From assembly GCF_044466355.1 (NCBI RefSeq), contig NZ_JBITMQ010000005.1, positions 62,001 to 126,000 on the forward strand: a stretch of DNA of 64,000 bases, in the 5' to 3' direction. This document shows positions 31,767 through 40,753 of this stretch, piece after piece. Under the pieces are notes generated by a model. It was not told the origin of the DNA. It saw only the letters and a program-made list of their open reading frames with translations, and did not search any database. The position numbers were made by a program, and so were the translations under genes. The stretch comes from Actinophytocola sp044466355. Its GTDB lineage: Bacteria > Actinomycetota > Actinomycetes > Mycobacteriales > Pseudonocardiaceae. Position 1 is the stretch's first letter. Each line of letters begins with the position of its first letter.

Positions 31767-34760
31767 ATGACCGATCTGCAGATCCGGGTGCTGGGCGAGG
31801 TGGAAGCCGTCGGCCCAGGTGGCAGCGCCGTGCTCACGGGCACCAGGCGGGTGATCCTCGGCGCGCTCGCGTTGCGGGCCGGCCGGGTGGTTTCCTTCGA
31901 CGGTCTGGTCGACGTGGTGTGGGGGCACGACCCGCCACGGACCGCCACCAAGACGTTGCACAGCCACGTCGCGCGGATCAGGCAGGCGCTCGCCGCGGTA
32001 CGTGCCGCACCGGTGGTGTCCACACGGGACCTCGGCTACGTGCTCGAGGTGCCCCGCGACCACGTCGACGCCCACCGGTTCGAGTTCCTGGTCACCGCGG
32101 CCAGGGCGAAGCTCGCGCGCGGCGACCAGGGCGGCGTCGCGGACACGCTGCGGACGGCGCTGGGGCTGTGGCGGGGCGAACCGTTCGACGGGACCGAGCT
32201 CGGCGACTGGGGCCAGCACGAACTGCACCGGCTGCGGGAGCTGTGGCTGTCGGCCACCGAGGACCTCTGGGACGTGGAGATCGACTCGGGTGGGGCCGCG
32301 GCGGCCGCGGTCGAGCTGCCCCAGCTCGTCGCGCGGCATCCGGTGCGGGAACGGCTCACCGGGTTGCTGATGCTGGCCCTGTACCGCTGCGGCAGGCACG
32401 CCGAGGCGCTCACCGCCTTCGACGGGCTGCGCAGGCTGCTGGCAGCCGAGATCGGTGCCGACCCGAGCCCGGAGCTGGCCGAGCTGCACACCGCGATCCT
32501 GCGGCACAGCGCCGAGTTGCAGGCACCCGCCGCGTCACCGGCGCCGGAACCGCCGAGGGCGCCGGCACAGTTGCCCGCGAAGGCGGGGCACTTCATCGGC
32601 AGAGGCACGGAACTGGCCGTTCTGGACGCGGTCTGCGCCGGCGACGAGCTGCTGATCGTCGTGATCTCGGGACCGGCGGGCATGGGCAAGACCGCGACCG
32701 CCGTGCAGTGGGCGAGCGACAACGCCGCCCGGTACGGCGACGGTCAGCTGTTCCTCGACCTGCGCGGCCACGACCCGGACCACGCGATGACCGCCGAGCA
32801 GGCGCTCGCGCAGCTGCTGGGCGGCCTCGGCGTGCCGGAGGACCGCATCCCGGCCGGGGTGCCGGCGCGGTCGGCGCTGTACCGGACCATGTTGTACGGC
32901 AAGCAGTGCGTCGTCGTGCTGGACAACGCGGGCTCGGTCGACCAGATCCTGCCGTTGGTGCCGGCGGCGGCGACCGTGCCACTGGTGATCACGAGCCGGG
33001 TCTCGCTGGCCTCGCTCGGCGCGCACCACGCGGTGCGGCACGTGGTGCTCGACGCGCTCGACGACGACAACGCGGTGACGCTGCTGACGCGGGTGCTCGG
33101 CGCGGACCGGGTGGGCAGGGAGCCGGTGGCGACGGCGCGGCTGGCGACGTTGTGCGCCGGAATGCCGCTCGCGCTGCGGATCACGGCGGCCCGGCTGGCG
33201 TGCCACCCGGGCCGGTCGATCGCGGAGGCGGCCGACGACCTGGCCGTCAGCCGGCTGGACGGGTTCGAGGTCGACGGTGACACGAGGACCGTCCGCAGCG
33301 TGCTGACCAGCGCGTACCGGCCGCTGAGCGACACCGCGCGGCGACTGCTCCGCTGCTCGGCCACCGTCCCGGCGCCCACGGTGAGCGGCCACCTCGGCGC
33401 CACGCTGGCCGGTCTCGACGACGAGCAGGCGCGCCGCGCGTTCGACGAGCTCTCCAGCGCCCACCTGATGCTCGGCACCGGCGGGCACCGTTTTCGCTTC
33501 CACGACCTGATCAGGGAGTTCGCCAGTGACCGGGCGGTCGCCGAGGAGACCGCGCCGGACCGGGTCCGCGACCGGTTGATCGACTGGTACGTGTTCGTCG
33601 CCGCCGAGGCGAACCGGCTGATCAACCCGCACCGTGACGCGGTCGAACCGGAGCAGGCGCTGCCCGTCCCGTCGTTGCCGTTCGCCGGCAGGCAGGCCGC
33701 GATCCGGCTGCTGGAGGCGGAGCGGCACGGCTTCCTGCCCGTCGTGCGGTACGCCACCGAACAGGGCAGGCCGGTGGCCGCCTGGCAGCTCGTCTACCTG
33801 CTCACCAGCTTCTACGAGGTGAGCGGGCACTGGACCGAGCGGGTGGAACTGTGCCAGGCCGGGGTCGCCGCGGCGGCCGCCGCTGGCAGCCAGGGCGGCG
33901 AGGCGGAGATGTTGCGCGCCCTCGGGGTGTCCTACTACATGACGCGCAGGCTGAACGAGGCCGTGGCCACGGCACTGACCGCCCTGGAGGTCGTCCGCGG
34001 TACCGGTGATCTCGCCGGGGAGGGGCACGTTCTCAACAACCTCGCCAACGCCTACGCCGACCTGCGCCGCTTCGACGAGGCGATCACGGCGTTCGAGCGG
34101 GCCATCGAGACGTCCACGGCCGCGGGCAACCGCCTCGGCGTCGCGCTCTCCCAGCGCAACCTCGGGCACGTGCTCGTCCGGATGGGCCGCGCGGCGGACA
34201 GCCTGCCGCCGTTGCGTACCGCGTTGGCGGAGTTCGACGACATCGGCAACGCCCGGTTGCGGGCCGGCACGCTGAACACGCTGGGGGAGGCGCACCGCGA
34301 CCTCGGGAACTACGAGCAGGCACTGGCCGACATGGCCGAGGCGCTGGCGATCAGCCGGGATGTCGGTGACCGGTGGCTGGAGTGGGAGTTGCTGCGGGAC
34401 GTCGGTGTCACGCGGCTGGCGGCCGGGGACACCGGCGCGGCGCTGACCGACTTCGAGCAGTCGCTCGCCGTGACCCGGGTGGTGGGTGACCGCAACGGGG
34501 AGGCCGTCGCGTTGTGCCTGATCGGCCGCACCCACCTCGTGTCCGGTCACCTCGACGCCGCCGCCCGGCACCTGGAGCAGGCACGCGCGGTGCGCGCCCA
34601 GGTGCCGGACGCGTACGAGGAGGCGCACGTGTACCGGGCACTGGCCGAGCTGGCCGCGGCACGCGGTGACGGCGCGGCCGAGGTGGCACACCGCGACCGC
34701 GCCGTCAGTCTCTACCGTCAGGTGAACGCCACCGAGGAGGCGGAGATCAGCACTCCTTGA
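31767..34760 (+). CDS. SARP/AfsR-type regulator with BTAD, NB-ARC and TPR domains
   Basis: About 997 aa. An OmpR-like winged helix (residues 1-95: IRVLGEVEAVGPGGSAVL... GRVVSFDGLVDVVWG) is followed by a BTAD helical domain (100-250). A STAND ATPase comes next with Walker A SGPAGMGKTATAVQWA and Walker B-like VVVLDNAG. The last 330 residues are tetratricopeptide repeats (LNNLANAYADLRRFDEAITAFERA and similar). AfsR-type proteins activate secondary metabolism or exoprotein genes. No biosynthetic cluster is in the window, so the neighbouring secreted-protein genes are plausible targets. Its 3' end overlaps the Calx-beta gene by 14 bp in antisense. Confidence 0.93.
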   Translation: MTDLQIRVLGEVEAVGPGGSAVLTGTRRVILGALALRAGRVVSFDGLVDVVWGHDPPRTATKTLHSHVARIRQALAAVRAAPVVSTRDLGYVLEVPRDHVDAHRFEFLVTAARAKLARGDQGGVADTLRTALGLWRGEPFDGTELGDWGQHELHRLRELWLSATEDLWDVEIDSGGAAAAAVELPQLVARHPVRERLTGLLMLALYRCGRHAEALTAFDGLRRLLAAEIGADPSPELAELHTAILRHSAELQAPAASPAPEPPRAPAQLPAKAGHFIGRGTELAVLDAVCAGDELLIVVISGPAGMGKTATAVQWASDNAARYGDGQLFLDLRGHDPDHAMTAEQALAQLLGGLGVPEDRIPAGVPARSALYRTMLYGKQCVVVLDNAGSVDQILPLVPAAATVPLVITSRVSLASLGAHHAVRHVVLDALDDDNAVTLLTRVLGADRVGREPVATARLATLCAGMPLALRITAARLACHPGRSIAEAADDLAVSRLDGFEVDGDTRTVRSVLTSAYRPLSDTARRLLRCSATVPAPTVSGHLGATLAGLDDEQARRAFDELSSAHLMLGTGGHRFRFHDLIREFASDRAVAEETAPDRVRDRLIDWYVFVAAEANRLINPHRDAVEPEQALPVPSLPFAGRQAAIRLLEAERHGFLPVVRYATEQGRPVAAWQLVYLLTSFYEVSGHWTERVELCQAGVAAAAAAGSQGGEAEMLRALGVSYYMTRRLNEAVATALTALEVVRGTGDLAGEGHVLNNLANAYADLRRFDEAITAFERAIETSTAAGNRLGVALSQRNLGHVLVRMGRAADSLPPLRTALAEFDDIGNARLRAGTLNTLGEAHRDLGNYEQALADMAEALAISRDVGDRWLEWELLRDVGVTRLAAGDTGAALTDFEQSLAVTRVVGDRNGEAVALCLIGRTHLVSGHLDAAARHLEQARAVRAQVPDAYEEAHVYRALAELAAARGDGAAEVAHRDRAVSLYRQVNATEEAEISTP

Positions 34761-35544
34761 TCGTGACGCGCGCGACGTCCTTGACCACCACACCGGCCGA
34801 CACGTCCTTGATCACGACGTCGAAGTAGAGGTCGCCGCTGGGGTTGCCGAGGACTTCGACCGGCAGCTCGGTCTTGCTCACGCCTTCGGCGAACGTAACC
34901 GTGCCGGTGGCGAGCTTGTAGTCCTTGCCGCTCGTCGCCGTGCCGTCCTTGCCGTAAACGTGCACGGTGATCGTCGCCCGCGGGGTCACGTTGGTCTGGA
35001 GCGGAACCCACAGGTACTGGTCCTTCGGCCACCAGCAGATGCCGCCGGTCGGCGTGAACGACGTCTCGATCTCGGGGATGTCCTTCTCCGGGATCGCGTC
35101 GTCGTTCAGCACCGACACGGTCGCGGTCGAACTGGTGACGACGACGTTCTCCGGCGCGTACAGCTCGACGGAGAAGCCCTCGTCGTACTCGGACTCGCTG
35201 TCCCGGTTCACCGGTACCGTCACGTCCCACGAGCCGGGCACCTGCCAGCCGAGGGTGCCGGTGGTGGCGGTGAAGTCCGACCCGGCCTCCGCGCTCCGTC
35301 CGATGGTGCGGTACCGCACCGACCCCGCGCCACCGCAGCTGTCGTAGCCCGCCGTGACCCGCACGGTGAACCTGAACGTGTTCGTGCCCCCACCGCTGCC
35401 CTCGTACTGGTCGGCGGCGGAGATCGACACGGTCGGCACCGTGCAGGCAGGCGCGGCGGCCGCCACCGTGGCCGTGCCCACGGCGCCTGTCACGAGGACG
35501 GAAGCGGCGACGACGAGCGAAGTTCCTAGTTTTCTGGCAAACAT
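34747..35544 (-). CDS. Secreted Calx-beta domain protein
   Basis: A 265-aa exoprotein with a signal peptide ending near VAAAAPAC. Two Calx-beta-like modules follow: the first at about 40-150 (VRYRTIGRSAEAGSDFTATTG, EYDEGFSVELYAPENVVV, ATVSVLNDD), the second at about 165-265 (GTATSGKDYKLATGTVTFA). Such modules bind Ca2+ and occur in adhesins. It starts 19 bp inside the 3' end of the IclR gene on the same strand, without a visible ribosome-binding site. It may be expressed by readthrough or from a promoter inside that gene. Confidence 0.85.
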   Translation of the reverse strand: MFARKLGTSLVVAASVLVTGAVGTATVAAAAPACTVPTVSISAADQYEGSGGGTNTFRFTVRVTAGYDSCGGAGSVRYRTIGRSAEAGSDFTATTGTLGWQVPGSWDVTVPVNRDSESEYDEGFSVELYAPENVVVTSSTATVSVLNDDAIPEKDIPEIETSFTPTGGICWWPKDQYLWVPLQTNVTPRATITVHVYGKDGTATSGKDYKLATGTVTFAEGVSKTELPVEVLGNPSGDLYFDVVIKDVSAGVVVKDVARVTIKEC

Positions 35545-36347
35545 GGGGACTGTGTAGACGGGCCCGGTTGTGGCCGGGTTGTGCGAGCGCCGCCGACGCG
35601 GGCGCTCAGCTCGGCGGCGGCCCGGATCGTCGCCGCGGCCAGGTCGGGCCAGGTCTCGCCGCACTCGTCCGCGCACTCGTGGCGGAACGTGGTCGAGATG
35701 GCCGCGATCGGGTGGCCGCTGTGGTCCAGCACCGGCGCCGCCACCGACGCGAACCCCGGCGTGACGTACCCGTCCTCCACCGTCCAGCCCCGCTGCCGGG
35801 CCGCCGTGAGGTTCCGCCGCAGCGACGGCAGGTCCGCGGGCCCGCGCCCCGTCCGGTCCACGAACGCCGACCGCGCCGGGAACAACGCCCTGACCTGCGC
35901 CGCGGGCAGCGCACCCAGCATCGCCCGCCCCGAGGCGGGCAGGTGCGCGGGCAGCCGCACCCCGACGTCCGTCACGACCGTCGCGTGCAGCACGGGCTGC
36001 TCACGCAACAGGTACAGCGTCTCCCGCCCGTGCAGCACCCCCAGCTGCGCCACGTGGCCGGTCCGCCCGATCAGCCCGCGCAGCACGGGCCTGGCCAGCC
36101 GTTCGAGGGGGTCGTGCCGCAGGTACGCCGACCCCAGCTCGAACGCGGCCAGCCCGAGCCCGTACCGGCGTTCCTCCGGCAGGTGCGTCACGAACCCGGC
36201 CGCCGCCAGCTCCGCCAGCAGGTGGTACGTCGTCGAGCGGGGCAACCCCAGCTCACGGGCCACGTGACCGGCCGTCACCGGGCCCGCGCGGCCCGCCAGC
36301 AGGCGCAGTACCGCCAGGCCGCGGCGCAGGGCAGGCACATCCGTCAT
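35526..36347 (-). CDS. IclR-family transcription regulator, probable hut repressor
   Basis: A 273-aa protein: winged helix LAVLRLLAGRAGPVTAGHVARELGLPRSTTYHLLAEL, then an effector domain (GLGLAAFELGSAYLRH, LHATVVTDVGVRLPAHLPASGRAML, GFASVAAPVLDHSGHPIAAIS). The C-terminal 20 residues are a Pro/Thr/Gln-rich extension beyond the usual end and overlap the Calx-beta start. Divergent from hutH with a palindrome between, so it probably controls histidine catabolism; urocanate is the usual hut inducer. Confidence 0.9.
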   Translation of the reverse strand: MTDVPALRRGLAVLRLLAGRAGPVTAGHVARELGLPRSTTYHLLAELAAAGFVTHLPEERRYGLGLAAFELGSAYLRHDPLERLARPVLRGLIGRTGHVAQLGVLHGRETLYLLREQPVLHATVVTDVGVRLPAHLPASGRAMLGALPAAQVRALFPARSAFVDRTGRGPADLPSLRRNLTAARQRGWTVEDGYVTPGFASVAAPVLDHSGHPIAAISTTFRHECADECGETWPDLAAATIRAAAELSARVGGARTTRPQPGPSTQSPCLPEN

Positions 36348-36350
36348 GTG

Positions 36351-36364
36351 TCTGGAATACCAGA
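36351..36364. promoter_or_regulatory. Palindromic operator in the IclR-hutH intergenic region
   Basis: TCTGG-AATA-CCAGA, a 5-bp inverted repeat in the 64-bp gap, immediately upstream of the IclR start and about 47 bp before hutH. Fits an IclR dimer site controlling both genes. Confidence 0.55.
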
Positions 36365-36411
36365 CTGGAACCCTCGGGCTCGGGTCGTGCGAACCGGCGA
36401 AGGGCGCTGAG

Positions 36412-37917
36412 ATGGTCCCCATGGTCGTGATCGATGGCGGGCCGCTCACCCGCGAACAGGTGGTCGCCGTGGTGCGCGACCACGCGCCGGTCGAGGTCGG
36501 CGACGCCGCGCTCGCCGAGGTGACCAAGACCCGCGAGCACGTCGAACGCCTCGCCGAGGCCACCACCCCCACCTACGGCGTCTCCACCGGTTTCGGTGCG
36601 CTCGCCACCCGGCACATCCCGCTCGACCGGCGTGCCGCGCTGCAGCGGTCGCTGATCCGCTCGCACGCGGCGGGCGCCGGTGACCCGGTCGAACCCGAGG
36701 TCGTGCGCGGCCTCATGCTGCTGCGGCTGCGCACCCTCGCCACCGGCCGCACCGGCGTCCGCCCCGCGATCGTCGACACGCTGACCGGCCTGCTCAACGC
36801 GGGCATCACACCGGTCGTCCACGAGTACGGCTCGCTCGGCTGCTCCGGCGACCTCGCCCCGCTGTCGGCGGTCGCGCTCGCGTTGATGGGCGAGGGCGAC
36901 GTGACCGTCGACGGCGCGGTCCACTCGGCGAAGGACGCGCTGTACGAGGCCGGGATCGCCCCGCTCGAACTGGCCGAGAAGGAAGGCCTCGCGCTCATCA
37001 ACGGCACCGACGGCATGCTCGGCATGCTGGTGCTCGCCCTGCACGACCTGCACAGACTGCTCGACGTCGCGGACCTGACGGCCGCCATGTCCGTCGAGGC
37101 GCTGCTCGGCACGGACCGCGTGTTCGCGCCCGAGCTGCAGGCGCTGCGCCCGCATCCCGGCCAGGCCGTGTCGGCCGCGCGCATGACCGCGCTGCTCTCC
37201 GGGTCGGCCATCGTGGCGAGCCACCGCGGGCCGCACTGCAACCGCGTACAGGACGCCTACTCGCTGCGCTGTGCGCCGCAGGTCCACGGCGCCGCCCGCG
37301 ACACCGTGGCCTACGTGGAGACCGTCGCCGACCGTGAGCTTGCCGCCGCCATCGACAACCCGGTGGTCCTGCCCGACGGCCGCGTCGAGTCGAACGGCAA
37401 CTTCCACGGCGCGCCCGTCGCGTACCCGCTGGACTTCCTCGCGATCCCGGTCGCGGACGTCGCCAGCATGGCCGAACGGCGCACCGACCGGATGCTCGAC
37501 GCGAACCGCAGCCACGGCCTGCCGCCGTTCCTCGCCGACGACCCCGGCGTCGACTCCGGGCACATGATCGCCCAGTACACGCAGGCCGCGATCGTCTCGG
37601 AGATGAAGCGGCTGGCGGTGCCGGCGTCGGTCGACTCGATCCCGTCGTCGGCCATGCAGGAGGACCACGTCTCGATGGGCTGGTCCGCCGCCCGCAAGCT
37701 CCGCACGTCGATCGACGGGCTCACGACCGTGCTCGCGATCGAGCTGCTCACCGCGGCCCGCGCGCTCGACCTGCGGGCCCCGCTCACCCCGGCACCCGCC
37801 ACCGGCGCGGCCGTCGCCGCGTTGCGCCGTGCCGTCCCCGGGCCTGGCCCGGACCGCCACCTCGCCCCGGAGATCGCCGCCGCCGAGGCACTCATCCGAT
37901 CGGGAGAACTGCCATGA
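36412..37917 (+). CDS. hutH: Histidine ammonia-lyase
   Basis: First step of histidine catabolism: histidine to urocanate plus ammonia. A 501-aa protein. The MIO prosthetic group would form from Cys144-Ser145-Gly146 (EYGSLGCSGDLAPLS) rather than the usual Ala-Ser-Gly. The CSG form is, to my recollection, also known in Streptomyces HutH. Also visible: TYGVSTGFG (Tyr55), NGTDGMLGM, YSLRCAPQVHGAA and HVSMGW. The ATG at 36412 follows AAGGG. First gene of the hut operon; its stop overlaps hutU (ATGA). Confidence 0.95.
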   Translation: MVPMVVIDGGPLTREQVVAVVRDHAPVEVGDAALAEVTKTREHVERLAEATTPTYGVSTGFGALATRHIPLDRRAALQRSLIRSHAAGAGDPVEPEVVRGLMLLRLRTLATGRTGVRPAIVDTLTGLLNAGITPVVHEYGSLGCSGDLAPLSAVALALMGEGDVTVDGAVHSAKDALYEAGIAPLELAEKEGLALINGTDGMLGMLVLALHDLHRLLDVADLTAAMSVEALLGTDRVFAPELQALRPHPGQAVSAARMTALLSGSAIVASHRGPHCNRVQDAYSLRCAPQVHGAARDTVAYVETVADRELAAAIDNPVVLPDGRVESNGNFHGAPVAYPLDFLAIPVADVASMAERRTDRMLDANRSHGLPPFLADDPGVDSGHMIAQYTQAAIVSEMKRLAVPASVDSIPSSAMQEDHVSMGWSAARKLRTSIDGLTTVLAIELLTAARALDLRAPLTPAPATGAAVAALRRAVPGPGPDRHLAPEIAAAEALIRSGELP

Positions 37918-39566
37918 CCGCTGGAGCACGCCCCGTCCGCGCCGCTCGTGGGAACACGCTCTCCGCACGCAGCTGGCAGACAGAAGCCGCGCTGCGGATG
38001 TTCCACAACAACCTCGACCCCGAGGTCGCCGAACGCCCCGACGACCTCGTCGTGTACGGCGGCACCGGCAGGGCCGCCCGCAACTGGGCGTCGTTCGACG
38101 CGATCACCCGTGAGCTGACCGCGCTGCGCGAGGACGAGACGCTGCTCGTCCAGTCCGGCAAGCCGGTCGGCGTGATGCGCACGCACGAGTGGGCGCCGCG
38201 CGTGCTGATCGCGAACTCGAACCTCGTCGGCGACTGGGCGACGTGGCCGGAGTTCCGCCGCCTCGAGTCGCTCGGGCTGACCATGTACGGCCAGATGACC
38301 GCCGGGTCGTGGATCTACATCGGCACGCAGGGCATCCTGCAGGGCACGTACGAGACGTTCGCGGCCGTGGCACGCAAGCGGTTCGGCGGAACGCTGCGCG
38401 GGACGCTCACGCTGACGGCCGGTCTCGGCGGCATGGGCGGCGCGCAGCCGCTCGCCATCACGATGAACGAGGGCGTCGCGCTGTGCGTCGAGGTCGACCC
38501 GGCCCGCGCGCACCGCCGCGTCGAGACCCGTTACCTCGACGAGGTCGCCGACTCCCTCGACGACGCGATCGGCCGCGTCGAGGCCGCGAAGAAGGACGGG
38601 AGAGCGCTCTCCGTGGCCGTCATCGGCAACGCTGCCGAGGTCGTGCCCGAGCTGCTGCGCCGCGGCGTGGAGATCGACATCGTCACCGACCAGACGTCGG
38701 CCCACGACCCGCTCGCGTACCTGCCGAAGGGCGTCGCGCTCGACGACTGGTCCGACTACGCCGCCAAGAAGCCCGACGAGTTCACCGACCGCGCCCGCGA
38801 CTCGATGGCCGACCACGTCGACGCCATGGTCGGGTTCATGGACGCGGGCGCCGAGGTGTTCGACTACGGCAACTCGATCCGCGGTGAGGCGAAGCTCGGC
38901 GGCAGCGACCGCGCGTTCGACTTCCCCGGGTTCGTGCCCGCCTACATCCGGCCGATGTTCTGCGAGGGCATGGGGCCGTTCCGGTGGGCCGCGCTCTCCG
39001 GCGACCCGGCCGACATCGCGGCCACCGACCGCGCGATCCTGGAACTGTTCCCGGAGAAGGAGTCCCTCGCCCGCTGGATCCGCATGGCCGGGGAAAGGGT
39101 TGCGTTCCAAGGGCTTCCGGCGCGCATCTGCTGGCTCGGCTACGGCGAGCGGCACCTCGCGGGAGAGCGCTTCAACGAGATGGTCGCGAGCGGTGAGCTG
39201 TCCGCGCCGGTCGTGATCGGCCGCGACCACCTCGACTGCGGCTCGGTCGCCTCCCCGTACCGCGAGACCGAGGCGATGGCCGACGGCTCCGACGCGATCG
39301 CCGACTGGCCGCTGCTCAACGCCATGGTCAACACGGCGTCCGGTGCGAGCTGGGTGTCGATCCACCACGGTGGCGGCGTCGGCATCGGCCGGTCGATCCA
39401 CGCCGGTCAGGTAACGGTGGCCGACGGCACCCCGCTCGCCGGTGAGAAGATCGCCCGCGTGCTGACCAACGACCCGGGCATGGGCGTCATCCGCCACGTC
39501 GACGCCGGCTACGACGAGGCCCGCCACGTCGCCGTCGAGCGTGGCGTCACGGTGCCGATGCCATGA
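37914..39566 (+). CDS. hutU: Urocanate hydratase
   Basis: Converts urocanate to 4-imidazolone-5-propionate with tightly bound NAD+. A 550-aa protein with NAD-binding GGLGGMGGAQP-type motif (TAGLGGMGGAQPLAITMNEG), YGNSIRGEAKLGG, FVPAYIRPMFCEGMGPFRW and the C-terminal HHGGGVGIGRSIHAGQV. Starts in the hutH stop and ends in the start of the amidase gene. Confidence 0.96.
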   Translation: MTAGARPVRAARGNTLSARSWQTEAALRMFHNNLDPEVAERPDDLVVYGGTGRAARNWASFDAITRELTALREDETLLVQSGKPVGVMRTHEWAPRVLIANSNLVGDWATWPEFRRLESLGLTMYGQMTAGSWIYIGTQGILQGTYETFAAVARKRFGGTLRGTLTLTAGLGGMGGAQPLAITMNEGVALCVEVDPARAHRRVETRYLDEVADSLDDAIGRVEAAKKDGRALSVAVIGNAAEVVPELLRRGVEIDIVTDQTSAHDPLAYLPKGVALDDWSDYAAKKPDEFTDRARDSMADHVDAMVGFMDAGAEVFDYGNSIRGEAKLGGSDRAFDFPGFVPAYIRPMFCEGMGPFRWAALSGDPADIAATDRAILELFPEKESLARWIRMAGERVAFQGLPARICWLGYGERHLAGERFNEMVASGELSAPVVIGRDHLDCGSVASPYRETEAMADGSDAIADWPLLNAMVNTASGASWVSIHHGGGVGIGRSIHAGQVTVADGTPLAGEKIARVLTNDPGMGVIRHVDAGYDEARHVAVERGVTVPMP

Positions 39567-40753
39567 CTCTCCTCGCGGCCATCGACGACGTCGGGCGCGA
39601 CCGCAAGCGCGGCGGCTACTCCCGGCACGTCTTCGAACCCGCCGAGCGTCAGCTACGCGAGTGGTTCGTCGAGGAGGCGCAGCGGCGGGACATGGCCGTG
39701 CGCTGCGACCGCAACGGCAACCTGTGGGCGTGGTGGGGTGAGCCCGGCCCGGACGCGATCGTGACCGGCAGCCACCTCGACTCGGTGCCCGGCGGTGGCG
39801 CGTTCGACGGGCCGCTCGGCGTTACGTCCGCACTGGAGGCCGTGGACACGTTGCGCGCCAACGGGTTCACACCTGTCAGGCCGTTGGCGATCGTGGTGTT
39901 CGCGGAGGAGGAGGGTGGCCGGTTCGGCGTGCCGTGCCTCGGGTCGCGGCTGCTGACCGGCGCCATCGACCCGGACGCTGCCCGGCGCCTGCACGACCTG
40001 ACGGGTGTCAGCTTCGCGGAGGCGGCCGTCGAGGCCGGGCTCGACCCGGCCCGCATCGGCCGCGACGACGAGGCCATCGCGAACATCGGCACGTTCGTCG
40101 AGCTGCACGTCGAGCAGGGGCGTGGCCTGATCGACCTCGGTGCGCCGGTGGGTGTGGCGTCGTCGATCCTCGCGCACGGCCGCTGGCGGTTCACGTTCAC
40201 CGGCGAGGGCAACCACGCCGGTGCCACGCTGCTGGGCGACCGCCGCGACCCCATGGTGCCCGCCGCCGAGATGGTGCTGGCCGCCCGGATCGCCGCGTCC
40301 GAAGTGGACGACGCACGCGCGACCGTCGGCAGGCTGGTCCCGAACCCGGGTGGCACCAACGTCATCGCGTCCACTGTGGACGTGTGGCTGGACGCCCGTG
40401 CCGACAACGACCCTGACACCCGTCAGGTTGTCACGCGGATCCAGGAGCTGGCGACCGACGCCGCGGCGCGGGAGAACTGCGAGCTGAACGTGGTCGAGGA
40501 GTCCTACGGCGGCACGGTGGTGTTCGACGCCGGGCTGCGGGACACGGTGTCCTCGGCGCTGGGTGGCGTGCCCGCGTTGCCGACCGGCGCCGGGCACGAC
40601 GCGGGCATCCTCGCCGCGCACGTGCCGACCGCGATGCTGTTCGTGCGCAACCCGACCGGGGTGTCGCACGCACCGGAGGAGCACGCCGAACCTGACGACT
40701 GTCAGGCCGGGGTGGCCGCGCTCGCGACCGTGCTCGGGCGGCTCGCCGGATGA
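39563..40753 (+). CDS. M20-family amidase (allantoate amidohydrolase/N-carbamoyl amino acid hydrolase type)
   Basis: A 396-aa dinuclear metal amidohydrolase. Metal ligands in GSHLDSVPGGGAFDGPLGV and EEEGGRFG; dimerisation-domain residues in GEGNHAGATLLGDRRDP; the second Arg/Asn site in NPGGTNVIASTVDVWLDAR. In this operon HutF yields N-formylglutamate and no HutG (N-formylglutamate deformylase) is present, so this enzyme probably does the final deformylation. A similar amidase sits in other actinomycete hut operons as I recall. Allantoate activity is unlikely from context. Overlaps both neighbours by 4 bp. Confidence 0.85.
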   Translation: MTLLAAIDDVGRDRKRGGYSRHVFEPAERQLREWFVEEAQRRDMAVRCDRNGNLWAWWGEPGPDAIVTGSHLDSVPGGGAFDGPLGVTSALEAVDTLRANGFTPVRPLAIVVFAEEEGGRFGVPCLGSRLLTGAIDPDAARRLHDLTGVSFAEAAVEAGLDPARIGRDDEAIANIGTFVELHVEQGRGLIDLGAPVGVASSILAHGRWRFTFTGEGNHAGATLLGDRRDPMVPAAEMVLAARIAASEVDDARATVGRLVPNPGGTNVIASTVDVWLDARADNDPDTRQVVTRIQELATDAAARENCELNVVEESYGGTVVFDAGLRDTVSSALGGVPALPTGAGHDAGILAAHVPTAMLFVRNPTGVSHAPEEHAEPDDCQAGVAALATVLGRLAG

